Source: AM-1111 sp046302135
Lineage (GTDB): Bacteria > Bacteroidota > Bacteroidia > B-17B0 > Aurantibacillaceae
NCBI GenBank assembly: GCA_046302135.1
Contig: JBKCIQ010000003.1
Span: 1 to 18,818 of the forward strand
Direction of reading: 5' to 3'
Length of the DNA stretch: 18,818 nt
In this document: positions 8,389 to 15,303 of the stretch, piece by piece
Numbering within the stretch: position 1 is the first letter of the stretch
How the letters are laid out: every line of letters starts with the position of its first letter
Program-made: the position numbers and the translations under genes
The notes under the pieces: model-generated
What the model saw: only the letters and a program-made list of their open reading frames with translations
Databases searched by the model: none
What the model was told of the DNA's origin: nothing

Positions 8389-9582
8389 TTATAAAAATTT
8401 AATTTTATTCTTAGCCGCTTTCGCTTTCTCAATTGCAAGCTCTCTAGTTTCGGCGGAGCTTACAATGTAACCTGGGCGATCCGCATCTCCGGCAATATCA
8501 CCAACCACTTTTCCATTTTCCATTTTAAAACCAAGGTCTAAAATTCCATCTGATGATTTCGCAATATCTAAATTCTCAATTCCGCGAAAAACTCCGACGG
8601 GAGCATTAAAAAACTTATAACACGAGCCCCTTTGAAAAATCGGTTCAATATTTAAGTTTTTATTCAGAAGAATTGAAGCGAGTGCAACCGGCATACAGAT
8701 ACCACTGACTGCTTCAACAATGTATCCAAAAATATGCCCCCCACCCGGCCTTCCACCCATTTCAACTAAATAAATTTCATCACCATCTATCATACACTCT
8801 GCGTGGAAAGCGCCATTTTTAATTCCAAGAGATTCAATTGCCTCATGAATTAATTTATCTAATTTATACTGAGTTGATTCATTTAACTTTGCCGGGTAAT
8901 TCAAAGCCATTGCCACTTTAAATCGTGCATGGTCCTGATGTTCCTTATCTGAACGTGCTAAAATTTTCGAGATTCCATTTTGAACTAGACCTTCCACTGT
9001 CACTTCAAAACCTCCAACTAATTTCTCAATAATAAATCTTCCGTTCCTATTGTTTTCTAATGCAAACTGAATGGCAATGGAAATATCGTCCTCATTATTT
9101 ATTGCACTAACACCTTTACTTCCCCAATTTAAACACGGCTTAATAATGCAAGGAATTCCAATTTTATAAATAGCATTTCGAATTTCACTAACGTCAGAAA
9201 CTACAATAAATTCTGGTTGAGAAAGATTCATTTGTAGCCATGCCTCCCTCATCAATCCCTTGTCTGTACATTTTTTCGCGACCTCAAGGGAGTGATATGT
9301 TAAGCCAAGTTTTTCTGAAGCATAGGCGGCAGAAAAAACTCCAGCATCGTTTACAGCAATAATTGCACTTACGTTTTCATCTCTCGCATACTTAAATATT
9401 GCTTCAGGGTCTGCTATATCTATCGCACGAAAATTATCTGCAACATCAAAAGCAGGTGCATCAGGATTTTTATCTGCAACGCAAACAAAATAACCGGCCT
9501 TTTGCAAAAGAACAATATTATTGATCATTAAGCTACCGGCGCCTAGATGTAAAATTTTTTTAGTTGTAATGTCGTTCAGCAA
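8389..9582 (-). CDS. ATP-grasp ligase (carbamoyl-phosphate-synthase-like/D-Ala-ligase superfamily)
   Basis: A 397-residue ATP-grasp protein. Such enzymes activate a carboxylate as acyl phosphate and join it to an amine, thiol or similar nucleophile. The N-terminal pre-ATP domain is ILHLGAGSLM (10-19), then CVADKNPDAP. The ATP-binding lysines are K108 (TDKGLMREAW) and K148 (CIIKPCLNWGSKGV). RFIIEKLVGGFEVTVEG forms the adenine-site strand, and the Mg-binding acidic residues are E262 (HAECMIDG) and E274 (LVEMGGRPGGGHIFGY). All expected catalytic elements are present. The only codon allowing the complete N-terminal domain is TTG at 9582, two codons after an in-frame stop; it overlaps the upstream aminotransferase by 23 bp. 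Subgroup members include BacD-like amino-acid ligases and PurK/carbamoyl-phosphate-synthase-like enzymes, so amino-acid or peptide-type ligation is the likeliest role here. The substrates are unknown. Confidence 0.87.
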   Translation of the reverse strand: MLNDITTKKILHLGAGSLMINNIVLLQKAGYFVCVADKNPDAPAFDVADNFRAIDIADPEAIFKYARDENVSAIIAVNDAGVFSAAYASEKLGLTYHSLEVAKKCTDKGLMREAWLQMNLSQPEFIVVSDVSEIRNAIYKIGIPCIIKPCLNWGSKGVSAINNEDDISIAIQFALENNRNGRFIIEKLVGGFEVTVEGLVQNGISKILARSDKEHQDHARFKVAMALNYPAKLNESTQYKLDKLIHEAIESLGIKNGAFHAECMIDGDEIYLVEMGGRPGGGHIFGYIVEAVSGICMPVALASILLNKNLNIEPIFQRGSCYKFFNAPVGVFRGIENLDIAKSSDGILDLGFKMENGKVVGDIAGDADRPGYIVSSAETRELAIEKAKAAKNKIKFL

Positions 9583-10750
9583 ATTTTAAAAATCTTGTAA
9601 TTCCTTCATCAATATTATCAATTGATGCTGCAAAGGTAAGCCTTAAAAATCCGCTACCAGATTCTCCATAAATTTTTCCATCAACCATTGCAGTATTTTC
9701 TTCTTCTAATAATTTTTCATTAATATTATCAAATGGAAGATTTAACTTATTTAACCCAACAAAAAAATAAAATGCTCCGAAAGGCCTGATAAATTCTAGA
9801 GGCAATTTAGATTCGTTCATTTTTTCCAAAATAAATTCTTTACGGTTTTGATATACTAAATTCATTTTAGTCATTTCTGAAAATAATTCTTCATTCATTA
9901 AAACATCTGCCAGACCTTTTTGAATTGTAGTAGAAACATTGGTTACCGTAAATTGAGTCATTTTATTCACTTGCTTTATAACATTTGGGGGTGCAATTAA
10001 ATATCCCAAACGATAACCAGTCATTGCATGAGATTTTGAAAAGCTGTTAATAGACAAAATGATATTTTTCCCTTTATCAAATAAACGCCCATTGTAAATT
10101 TCCTTCGAGTTATCGCAAATCGTATCGTAAACCTCGTCAGTAATTATCCATATATTATTTTCATATGCCCAGTTTACAATTTTGTCCATGAATTCAATGC
10201 TAGCAATTGATCCAGTAGGATTATTAGGGAAATTAATTAGTATAGCTTTTGTTTTAGAAGTCCTTAATTTTTCAAAATCTTCAACGCTTGGTAAAAAATT
10301 ATTCTCATATGAAGTAGATAATTGAATTACCTTAATACCTGAAGACTCGGGTAGATTAATATGAGTTGGCCAAGCCGGCGTTGGTATTATCAACTCATCA
10401 CCGATATTAAACAAGGAAGCAATAATTGAGTAGAATGCATGAATTCCTCCATTAGTTACAATAATTTCTTCATAAGGATTTACAATTATTCCTTTGGTTT
10501 TATTGACGTATTCAGCTATTTTTTCTCTTAATTCAGGAATACCCTTTGAGTCTGAATAATGCGAGAAATTATTTGAAATAGCTCTTTGAATAGATTCTTT
10601 AATCAAAATAGGAGTATCAAAATCCGGATCACCTGTATGCAAAGGAATTACCTTGCAACCACCTGCCTGCATAGACCTTATTTTATCTGCAAAACCAACA
10701 GTCTTTGAACCTGATGATTGGGAGAGAAAATTATTGTATTGATTAATCAC
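9560..10750 (-). CDS. Class I/II PLP aminotransferase (AspC/AAT-like)
   Basis: A 396-residue fold-type I aminotransferase of the aspartate-aminotransferase type, which normally interconverts 2-oxo acids and amino acids rather than keto sugars. Motifs: PLHTGDPDFDTP (36-47), TNGGIHAFYSII (99-110) for the PLP phosphate, FPNNPTG (174-180) with the carboxylate- and PLP-contacting asparagine, TDEVYD with D205 and Y208, and NSFSKSHAMTGYRLGY with Schiff-base lysine K239. GFLRLTFA near the C-terminus carries the arginine expected to bind the substrate alpha-carboxylate. The GTG start at 10750 overlaps the upstream aldolase gene by 8 bp, and the end overlaps the ATP-grasp gene by 23 bp, so the three are tightly linked. 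Context suggests that it aminates an oxo acid made by the upstream RraA-like protein and feeds it to the ligase. This is inference. Confidence 0.91.
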   Translation of the reverse strand: MINQYNNFLSQSSGSKTVGFADKIRSMQAGGCKVIPLHTGDPDFDTPILIKESIQRAISNNFSHYSDSKGIPELREKIAEYVNKTKGIIVNPYEEIIVTNGGIHAFYSIIASLFNIGDELIIPTPAWPTHINLPESSGIKVIQLSTSYENNFLPSVEDFEKLRTSKTKAILINFPNNPTGSIASIEFMDKIVNWAYENNIWIITDEVYDTICDNSKEIYNGRLFDKGKNIILSINSFSKSHAMTGYRLGYLIAPPNVIKQVNKMTQFTVTNVSTTIQKGLADVLMNEELFSEMTKMNLVYQNRKEFILEKMNESKLPLEFIRPFGAFYFFVGLNKLNLPFDNINEKLLEEENTAMVDGKIYGESGSGFLRLTFAASIDNIDEGITRFLKFAERHYN

Positions 10751-11441
10751 TAAATGAAATCTCCTTTAATCGTTCTCTTAAAGCGGGAGGAAGCACATCC
10801 TGATTCGTCAAATATTTTTTTAAACAGACTGTATCATAGGTTGACCATTTTAAGGTGTCAATGCAATAAAACCATATATCTTCTTGTAATTCTATTAAAT
10901 CCATTTTTTTTAAGGTATCTGCATTAATAATATCCTTATTAATTAAGGTACAGCCAGAATCATCACAAACCATAATTCCACCATCAATTTGATTACGATT
11001 AGCATTAATAATATTCTCTTGATCTGTAGTTATGCTGACAGGTTTATTATAACAACCCAAAGGAGTAAAACCTTTACACCAAACAGAATAACCATGTTTT
11101 TTTAAGTTAGGTATATCCCTCAACATTCCATTAACAACAATTGCCTTTACCCTTTGATAAAGTAATAAATACTTCGCTACAAGATCACCGAAAATAGCTT
11201 TATCGCTACAATTAACTGCATCAACGTAAAGTATTATTCCCTCTTCAACATTTTGTATTTGTTCATGAAGCGACCAGTTAGATTCATTATGAACATACAC
11301 ATATTTAACCTTTCCGCAAATATGTTTTCCTTCGTTCAATGCTGAAAAGCCGGCTAAAACTCCGGTCTTGTCCAATGCATCTGCAACTTCTGTAGAAGAG
11401 ATTCTATTTCTTTCAATAATTTTAATGATTTCCTTTTCCAT
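10743..11441 (-). CDS. RraA-like aldolase/decarboxylase family protein
   Basis: A 232-residue member of the RraA/HMG-aldolase family, whose characterised enzymes cleave 4-hydroxy-4-methyl-2-oxoglutarate-type substrates or decarboxylate oxaloacetate, while E. coli RraA itself is an RNase E inhibitor. Family features: SSTEVADALDKTGV near residue 15, ICGKVKYVYV (41-50), FGDLVAKYLLLYQRVKAIVV with GDL at 85-87, NGMLRDIPNL with R108/D109 corresponding to the substrate/metal-binding Arg-Asp pair, WCKGFTPLG, and GGIMVCDDSG near residue 155. The presence of the R-D pair favours enzymatic activity. ATG 11441 is 5 bp after the upstream aminotransferase stop. The protein is about 30-70 residues longer than minimal RraA proteins, with an extra C-terminal part (about 190-232) rich in charged and aromatic residues. 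Its presence in a glycan operon beside an AAT-type aminotransferase suggests oxo-acid metabolism, not RNA control. Confidence 0.86.
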   Translation of the reverse strand: MEKEIIKIIERNRISSTEVADALDKTGVLAGFSALNEGKHICGKVKYVYVHNESNWSLHEQIQNVEEGIILYVDAVNCSDKAIFGDLVAKYLLLYQRVKAIVVNGMLRDIPNLKKHGYSVWCKGFTPLGCYNKPVSITTDQENIINANRNQIDGGIMVCDDSGCTLINKDIINADTLKKMDLIELQEDIWFYCIDTLKWSTYDTVCLKKYLTNQDVLPPALRERLKEISFSD

Positions 11442-11446
11442 AGAAA

Positions 11447-12556
11447 TTAGAATTTATTTATTGTTTCGATAACATAATTAACCTGTTCATTTGTGAGCTC
11501 GGCAAACATAGGAAGTGATAAACAATTTTCTGCAAGGAATTCGGAATTTGGAAAATCACCCTTTTTGTACCCAAGATGCGAATAAGCTTTCTGTAAATGA
11601 CAAGGTACAGGATAATGAAAACCCGGAAATATGCCTTTTTCATTTAAATATTTAACCAATTCAACTTTTTCATTGCAAGTAACCACGAAAAGGTGATAGT
11701 TTGAATCTACCCATTCCGGTTGCCTTTGCATAATTATTTTCTTGTTAATTATTTTAGATTGATAAAGCCGGGCAATTTCCCTCCTACGATTATTCCAGTT
11801 TTCTATGTACTTGAGCTTTACAATAAGCGAAGCAGCCTCAAGACCTCCCATACGCATATTGAATCCAATTTCATCATGAAAATATCTTTTTACACTTCCA
11901 TGATTTCTTAGAGATTTTAAATGTTCTGCAATTTTTTCATGATTGGTAGTTAAACCACCAGCCTCCCCACAAGCGCCTAAATTTTTACCCGGATAAAAAC
12001 TATAGCAGGCTATTTCTCCAAATACTCCAACTGTTTTTCCTTTATACCGAGATCCTTGTGCTTGTGCAGCGTCCTCAATGAGAAATAAATTGTGTGCTTT
12101 GCAAATTTTTAAAACAGAATCAATATCGAATGGCTGACCATATAAATGTACACCGATAACTGCTTTGGTTTTTGGAGTAATTGCTTCTTCAATTTTTAAA
12201 GGGTTAACCTCCCAGGTATCCTCAGCACAATCAACAAAAACAGGAATAGCACCTGAATAGGAGACGCCCCAAGCCGTTGCAATAAATGTGTTGGCAGGTA
12301 TAATTACTTCATCACCTTTACCAATTCCTAATGTAAGCATAGCGAGATGCAAAGCAGAAGTACCATTATTAACAGCTATTGAATATTTAGACCCTATGTA
12401 ATCTGAAAACCCATTTTCAAACTCCTCCACAAATGACCCTCCGGAAAAGGCAGTATTTTCGTAAACCCTTTCAAAATATTCAAACACTTCATTTTTGATC
12501 TGACTATGTTGACCCTTTAGATCAAGACAAGGTATATTGTAAATTGTCTCACTCAT
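11447..12556 (-). CDS. DegT-family sugar aminotransferase, WbpE/WlbC-like
   Basis: A 369-residue PLP enzyme of the DegT/StrS family, probably transferring an amino group from glutamate to C3 of a 3-keto nucleotide sugar. The N-terminal IPCLDLKGQH matches the usual IPflDLk.q opening of the 3-aminotransferase branch. Then come NNGTSALHLAM (63-73, PLP phosphate), VHLYGQPFDID (136-146), LIEDAAQAQGS with D162, and CYSFYPGKNLGACGEAGG with Schiff-base K191. I chose ATG 12556, 19 bp after the upstream stop. The in-frame TTG at 12598 would add 14 residues without family resemblance and overlap the acyltransferase gene by 23 bp. With the Gfo/Idh gene (14165-15169) and the beta-helix acetyltransferase (13683-14168), it forms the dehydrogenase-aminotransferase-acetyltransferase trio known from WbpB-WbpE-WbpD. 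Confidence 0.9.
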   Translation of the reverse strand: MSETIYNIPCLDLKGQHSQIKNEVFEYFERVYENTAFSGGSFVEEFENGFSDYIGSKYSIAVNNGTSALHLAMLTLGIGKGDEVIIPANTFIATAWGVSYSGAIPVFVDCAEDTWEVNPLKIEEAITPKTKAVIGVHLYGQPFDIDSVLKICKAHNLFLIEDAAQAQGSRYKGKTVGVFGEIACYSFYPGKNLGACGEAGGLTTNHEKIAEHLKSLRNHGSVKRYFHDEIGFNMRMGGLEAASLIVKLKYIENWNNRRREIARLYQSKIINKKIIMQRQPEWVDSNYHLFVVTCNEKVELVKYLNEKGIFPGFHYPVPCHLQKAYSHLGYKKGDFPNSEFLAENCLSLPMFAELTNEQVNYVIETINKF

Positions 12557-12575
12557 AACTTTAATTTTTGTTGAT

Positions 12576-13676
12576 TCAAATTTTTGATACTGAGGCAATG
12601 GTCATAAATTTTTCTTTGAATTTTAAGAATGGAATTTCAATAAGTTGATAAGAAAGAGCGGAAATCAAAATAGTAAAAACAATTGAACCGCTGTAAATTA
12701 TTATCTGAGAAAACAAACTATTATAATCAGCACAATAAATCTTTACCAACTTAATCACTACCACAATTGATATAAATTGATACATATAAATACCGTAAGA
12801 AATTCTTCCCAAGTAATCTAACACAAAATTATTTAATGAAATTATCTTTTTTGGTGCAGAAGCTAGATATACAATAATTGAAATGAATAATACCGAATAA
12901 ATATCTTGCGCATGAAGCAATTCTTTTTTTGAAATCATAAAAAATACCAACACAGAACAAACAATTAAAAAAAAGAAATGATTATGGAGTAAATACAAAA
13001 CCTGCTTTACTCTGTAAAATAAAACCCATGCTCCTAATGCTCCCATTGCCATCGGACCAAACCTGAACATTGAAATATTTGGCAGCCTAAAACTAGGTCC
13101 TATAAAAATATCATAGATAAAAAAAATGGAAAAGGTCCCTGAAAACAAAACCAATGAAGTCCATTTGTTACGAACTAACCAAGGCCAAGCAATGTAAAAT
13201 TGTTCTTCTACACCTATAGACCAAGTTTGAGCTAGCATCGGAATTTCACCGAACATTTGAATAGCAACATTAGGAAGAAAAAAAATAAAAAGTAAAAGTT
13301 TTTGATTGAAATTCTGATCAATTTCTGCAGATCCTGGCAATGATGTTATACTGAATGATGGAAAAAAGAATAAACCAATAAGTACAACAAGGAAATATAC
13401 CGGCCAAATCCTAAGAATTCTACGCATATAAAACTTTCTTTTAGAAATCCTTCCTTTTTCTTTTAGTTCAGATAATAAAAGATAAGTAATCAAAAATCCG
13501 CTCAATGTAAAGAAAAGTGTAACACCACTAGTTCCTATAAGACCTAAGCCATTAGCTGTCCATACAGATTTAACTCCTAAAATTAGTTTTGTGTATTCAA
13601 TATGATGAAGAATTACAATAAAGGCGGCTATAAATCTCAATCCGTTTATATTAGGAAAAAATATTGGATTTGACAC
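12576..13676 (-). CDS. Membrane acyltransferase 3 family (OafA-like O-acyltransferase)
   Basis: A 366-residue polytopic membrane protein with about ten hydrophobic segments, of the acyltransferase 3 family that O-acetylates surface sugars. Landmarks are NINGLRFIAAFIVILHH (10-25) with the conserved histidine pair H24/H25, GVTLFFTLSGFLITYLL (51-67), and FYMRRILRIWPVYFL (82-96) with the arginine-rich RRxxRI motif. QTWSIGVEEQFY also matches the family (SLsvEeqFY). The start is the GTG at 13676, 6 bp downstream of the acetyltransferase stop; the N-terminus would be incomplete from any later start. It lacks a C-terminal SGNH domain and is the short OafA/WecH-like form. It interrupts the otherwise WbpB/D/E-like gene trio, suggesting that O-acylation of the same sugar or repeat unit is coupled in expression. 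Acyl donor and target hydroxyl are unknown. Confidence 0.9.
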   Translation of the reverse strand: MSNPIFFPNINGLRFIAAFIVILHHIEYTKLILGVKSVWTANGLGLIGTSGVTLFFTLSGFLITYLLLSELKEKGRISKRKFYMRRILRIWPVYFLVVLIGLFFFPSFSITSLPGSAEIDQNFNQKLLLFIFFLPNVAIQMFGEIPMLAQTWSIGVEEQFYIAWPWLVRNKWTSLVLFSGTFSIFFIYDIFIGPSFRLPNISMFRFGPMAMGALGAWVLFYRVKQVLYLLHNHFFFLIVCSVLVFFMISKKELLHAQDIYSVLFISIIVYLASAPKKIISLNNFVLDYLGRISYGIYMYQFISIVVVIKLVKIYCADYNSLFSQIIIYSGSIVFTILISALSYQLIEIPFLKFKEKFMTIASVSKI

Positions 13677-13682
13677 TCTAAC

Positions 13683-14168
13683 TTAAAGCGATTTTATTCT
13701 AGCCGGGTTTCCAAATACTACTGCATTTGGAGGAACATCTTTTGTTACAACTGCCCCTGCTCCAATCATTGCATTTTCACCAATTGTGACACCACATAAA
13801 ATAGTAGCATTGCTTCCAATTGAAGCGCCTCTATTAACAAAAGTTTCAATCAATTTCCAATCAGATTCCGTTTGTTGAGAGCCGTCAGAATTTGCAGCTC
13901 TGGGAAAAAGATCATTTGTAAACATCACTCCATGTCCAATAAAACAGTTATCGGCAATGTGTACACCTTCACAAATAAAACTGTGACTTGATATCTTACA
14001 ATTTTTTCCTATGCTCGCACCTTTCTGAATTTCCACAAACGTACCAACTTTAGTATTGTCATCTACAGTACAACCATAAGCATTAACAAAGCCAAAAAAA
14101 CGTACATTTTTACCAACCTTTACTTTAACTATTTTTTTTGTACCTTCTTCTAAATTGATTTCATTCAT
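13683..14168 (-). CDS. Left-handed beta-helix N-acetyltransferase, WbpD/WlbB-like
   Basis: A 161-residue hexapeptide-repeat (LbH) acyltransferase, expected to form trimers and transfer acetyl from acetyl-CoA to the 3-amino group of a nucleotide sugar. Hexapeptide repeats run through most of the chain (VGKNVRFFGFV, IGKNCKISSHSFIC, IADNCFIGHGVMF). The stretch GHGVMFTNDLFPRA, then RGASIGSNATILCGVTIGE, and the end GAGAVVTKDVPPNAVVFGNPA, is strongly reminiscent of the WbpD/WlbB and related 3-aminosugar acetyltransferases. The ATG at 14168 overlaps the stop of the Gfo/Idh gene by 4 bp. Length fits a minimal single-domain enzyme. Acetyl is the likeliest acyl group, but other acyl-CoAs cannot be excluded. 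Confidence 0.92.
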   Translation of the reverse strand: MNEINLEEGTKKIVKVKVGKNVRFFGFVNAYGCTVDDNTKVGTFVEIQKGASIGKNCKISSHSFICEGVHIADNCFIGHGVMFTNDLFPRAANSDGSQQTESDWKLIETFVNRGASIGSNATILCGVTIGENAMIGAGAVVTKDVPPNAVVFGNPARIKSL

Positions 14169-15169
14169 GTAAGTAAAATTTCTTTACCATTAGTTTTTAA
14201 AGATTTTTGTGCCGCTTCCAATATGGTAACCACCTTTAATCCGGAGTAGCAATCAGAAATTGGGCTACAATTATTTCGAACTGAATTAACAAAATCTTCC
14301 GCCATTGAACCCAATGCTTCTTTAGAGCTTATTTTCGGAATAAAAACATCTCCGGTCCTGTAGTCCACCAAAATTTTTCTTCGTTCTTCCTCTGTTTTAT
14401 ATTCAAAACCTGAATCGTAAACTCGAATTTTTTCAGTAGGATCTAGGTCATTAAAAACCATCATTTTTTTATCTCCACCTATAAGCATTGTCCTAATTTT
14501 TACCGGAGAAGTCCAAGAACAATTAAAATGTGCAATAAAACCAGATGAATAATTAACTGTCAAATAAGCAATATTTTCCAAACCATTTCTCGTGTGCGAT
14601 ATTCCGGTCGCATTAACACTATGAGGTTTATCATCAACTAAATAATTCAAAATGGATATGTCATGCGGAGCTAAATCCCAAAGCACATTGATGTCAGCCT
14701 GAAAAAGACCTAAATTAATTCTTGTTGAGTCTAGATATCGAATTTTCCCTATAACATTATTGCTAACCAAATCCTTCATTTTCATAACCGCGCCAGTATA
14801 TAGAAACGTATGATCAACCATAAGAACCTTATTTCTTTTTATTGATTCATCTATCAGTTTTTTTGCTTCATCAACAGTGGCTGTAATTGGCTTTTCAATC
14901 AAAACATGCTTTCCGGCTTCCAGAGATTGAATTGCTAATTGAAAATGACTAAAAACCGGAGTGGCTATAACTACTGCATCTACTTCCTTATCATTCAATA
15001 TTTCTTGAAAATTTAAGGTGCAGATAACCTGTGGAAAATTTACCCTGTATGGCGCAAACCTATCAACTGTTAAATCGCACAAATACTTAATTCTGCAAGA
15101 AGTCAAAGAATTGAAATTTCTCACCAAATTGGCACCCCAATAACCCAAACCAACAATCGCAACATTCAT
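14165..15169 (-). CDS. Gfo/Idh/MocA oxidoreductase, WbpB/WlbA-like
   Basis: A 334-residue NAD(P)-dependent oxidoreductase, probably oxidising C3 of a nucleotide sugar as the first step of a 3-acetamido-sugar pathway. The N-terminal Rossmann motif is VAIVGLGYWGANLVRNF (3-19); VIATPVFSHF and the family signature LIEKPIT (about 93-99) follow, then DHTFLYTGAV and DLAPHDISILNYL, whose histidine-aspartate pair belongs to the catalytic region. The GYWGxNxxRN opening is the form usually found in O-antigen and capsule clusters. The downstream acetyltransferase overlaps it by 4 bp, and a DegT aminotransferase follows one gene later, completing the WbpB-D-E-like set. It starts at ATG 15169 and would be the first gene of the long operon, with a 134-bp gap upstream. 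The nucleotide sugar is unknown; UDP-GlcNAc-uronate is the substrate in characterised WbpB/WlbA. Confidence 0.92.
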   Translation of the reverse strand: MNVAIVGLGYWGANLVRNFNSLTSCRIKYLCDLTVDRFAPYRVNFPQVICTLNFQEILNDKEVDAVVIATPVFSHFQLAIQSLEAGKHVLIEKPITATVDEAKKLIDESIKRNKVLMVDHTFLYTGAVMKMKDLVSNNVIGKIRYLDSTRINLGLFQADINVLWDLAPHDISILNYLVDDKPHSVNATGISHTRNGLENIAYLTVNYSSGFIAHFNCSWTSPVKIRTMLIGGDKKMMVFNDLDPTEKIRVYDSGFEYKTEEERRKILVDYRTGDVFIPKISSKEALGSMAEDFVNSVRNNCSPISDCYSGLKVVTILEAAQKSLKTNGKEILLT

Positions 15170-15206
15170 TTAATTAAAGTAAAATCATGAAAAATGTCGA
15201 ATTTTT

Positions 15207-15214
15207 CAAATTTA
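15207..15214 (-). promoter_or_regulatory. Candidate -7 promoter element for the sugar operon
   Basis: On the minus strand positions 15214-15207 read TAAATTTG, an exact match to the Bacteroidota -7 consensus TAnnTTTG, 37 bp upstream of the Gfo/Idh start at 15169. This is the gap where an operon promoter is expected. A TTG that could be the -33 element lies at 15230-15228, but the 13-bp spacer is shorter than the usual 17-23 bp, and the region is so AT-rich that such matches occur by chance. Confidence 0.3.
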
Positions 15215-15303
15215 ATGAATAAAATCACAAAACATTTTGAAAATTATGACAAATCCTGTCTGAAAAGAAAAATTTGAAATACAAACTATAAACTTAAAAT
15301 GAA

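Noticed and set aside
10743..11441. Assignment of the RraA-like protein as a regulator of RNase E
   Set aside because: The Arg-Asp pair typical of the aldolase/decarboxylase enzymes is present and the setting is metabolic, so an enzymatic role is more likely.
12557..12598. TTG start for the WbpE-like aminotransferase giving 14 extra N-terminal residues
   Set aside because: The ATG at 12556 begins directly before the conserved family opening, while the longer form overlaps the upstream gene and its extra residues resemble nothing in the family.
15248..15260. Possible terminator hairpin GACA-AATCC-TGTC after the T9SS gene
   Set aside because: The stem is only 4 bp and is not followed by a proper U-run on the minus strand.
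15204..15279. Exact 10-bp inverted repeat TTTCAAATTT / AAATTTGAAA with arms 56 bp apart
   Set aside because: The arms are low-complexity AT sequence, the spacing does not suit a hairpin or a regulator dimer, and chance occurrence is likely in this DNA.
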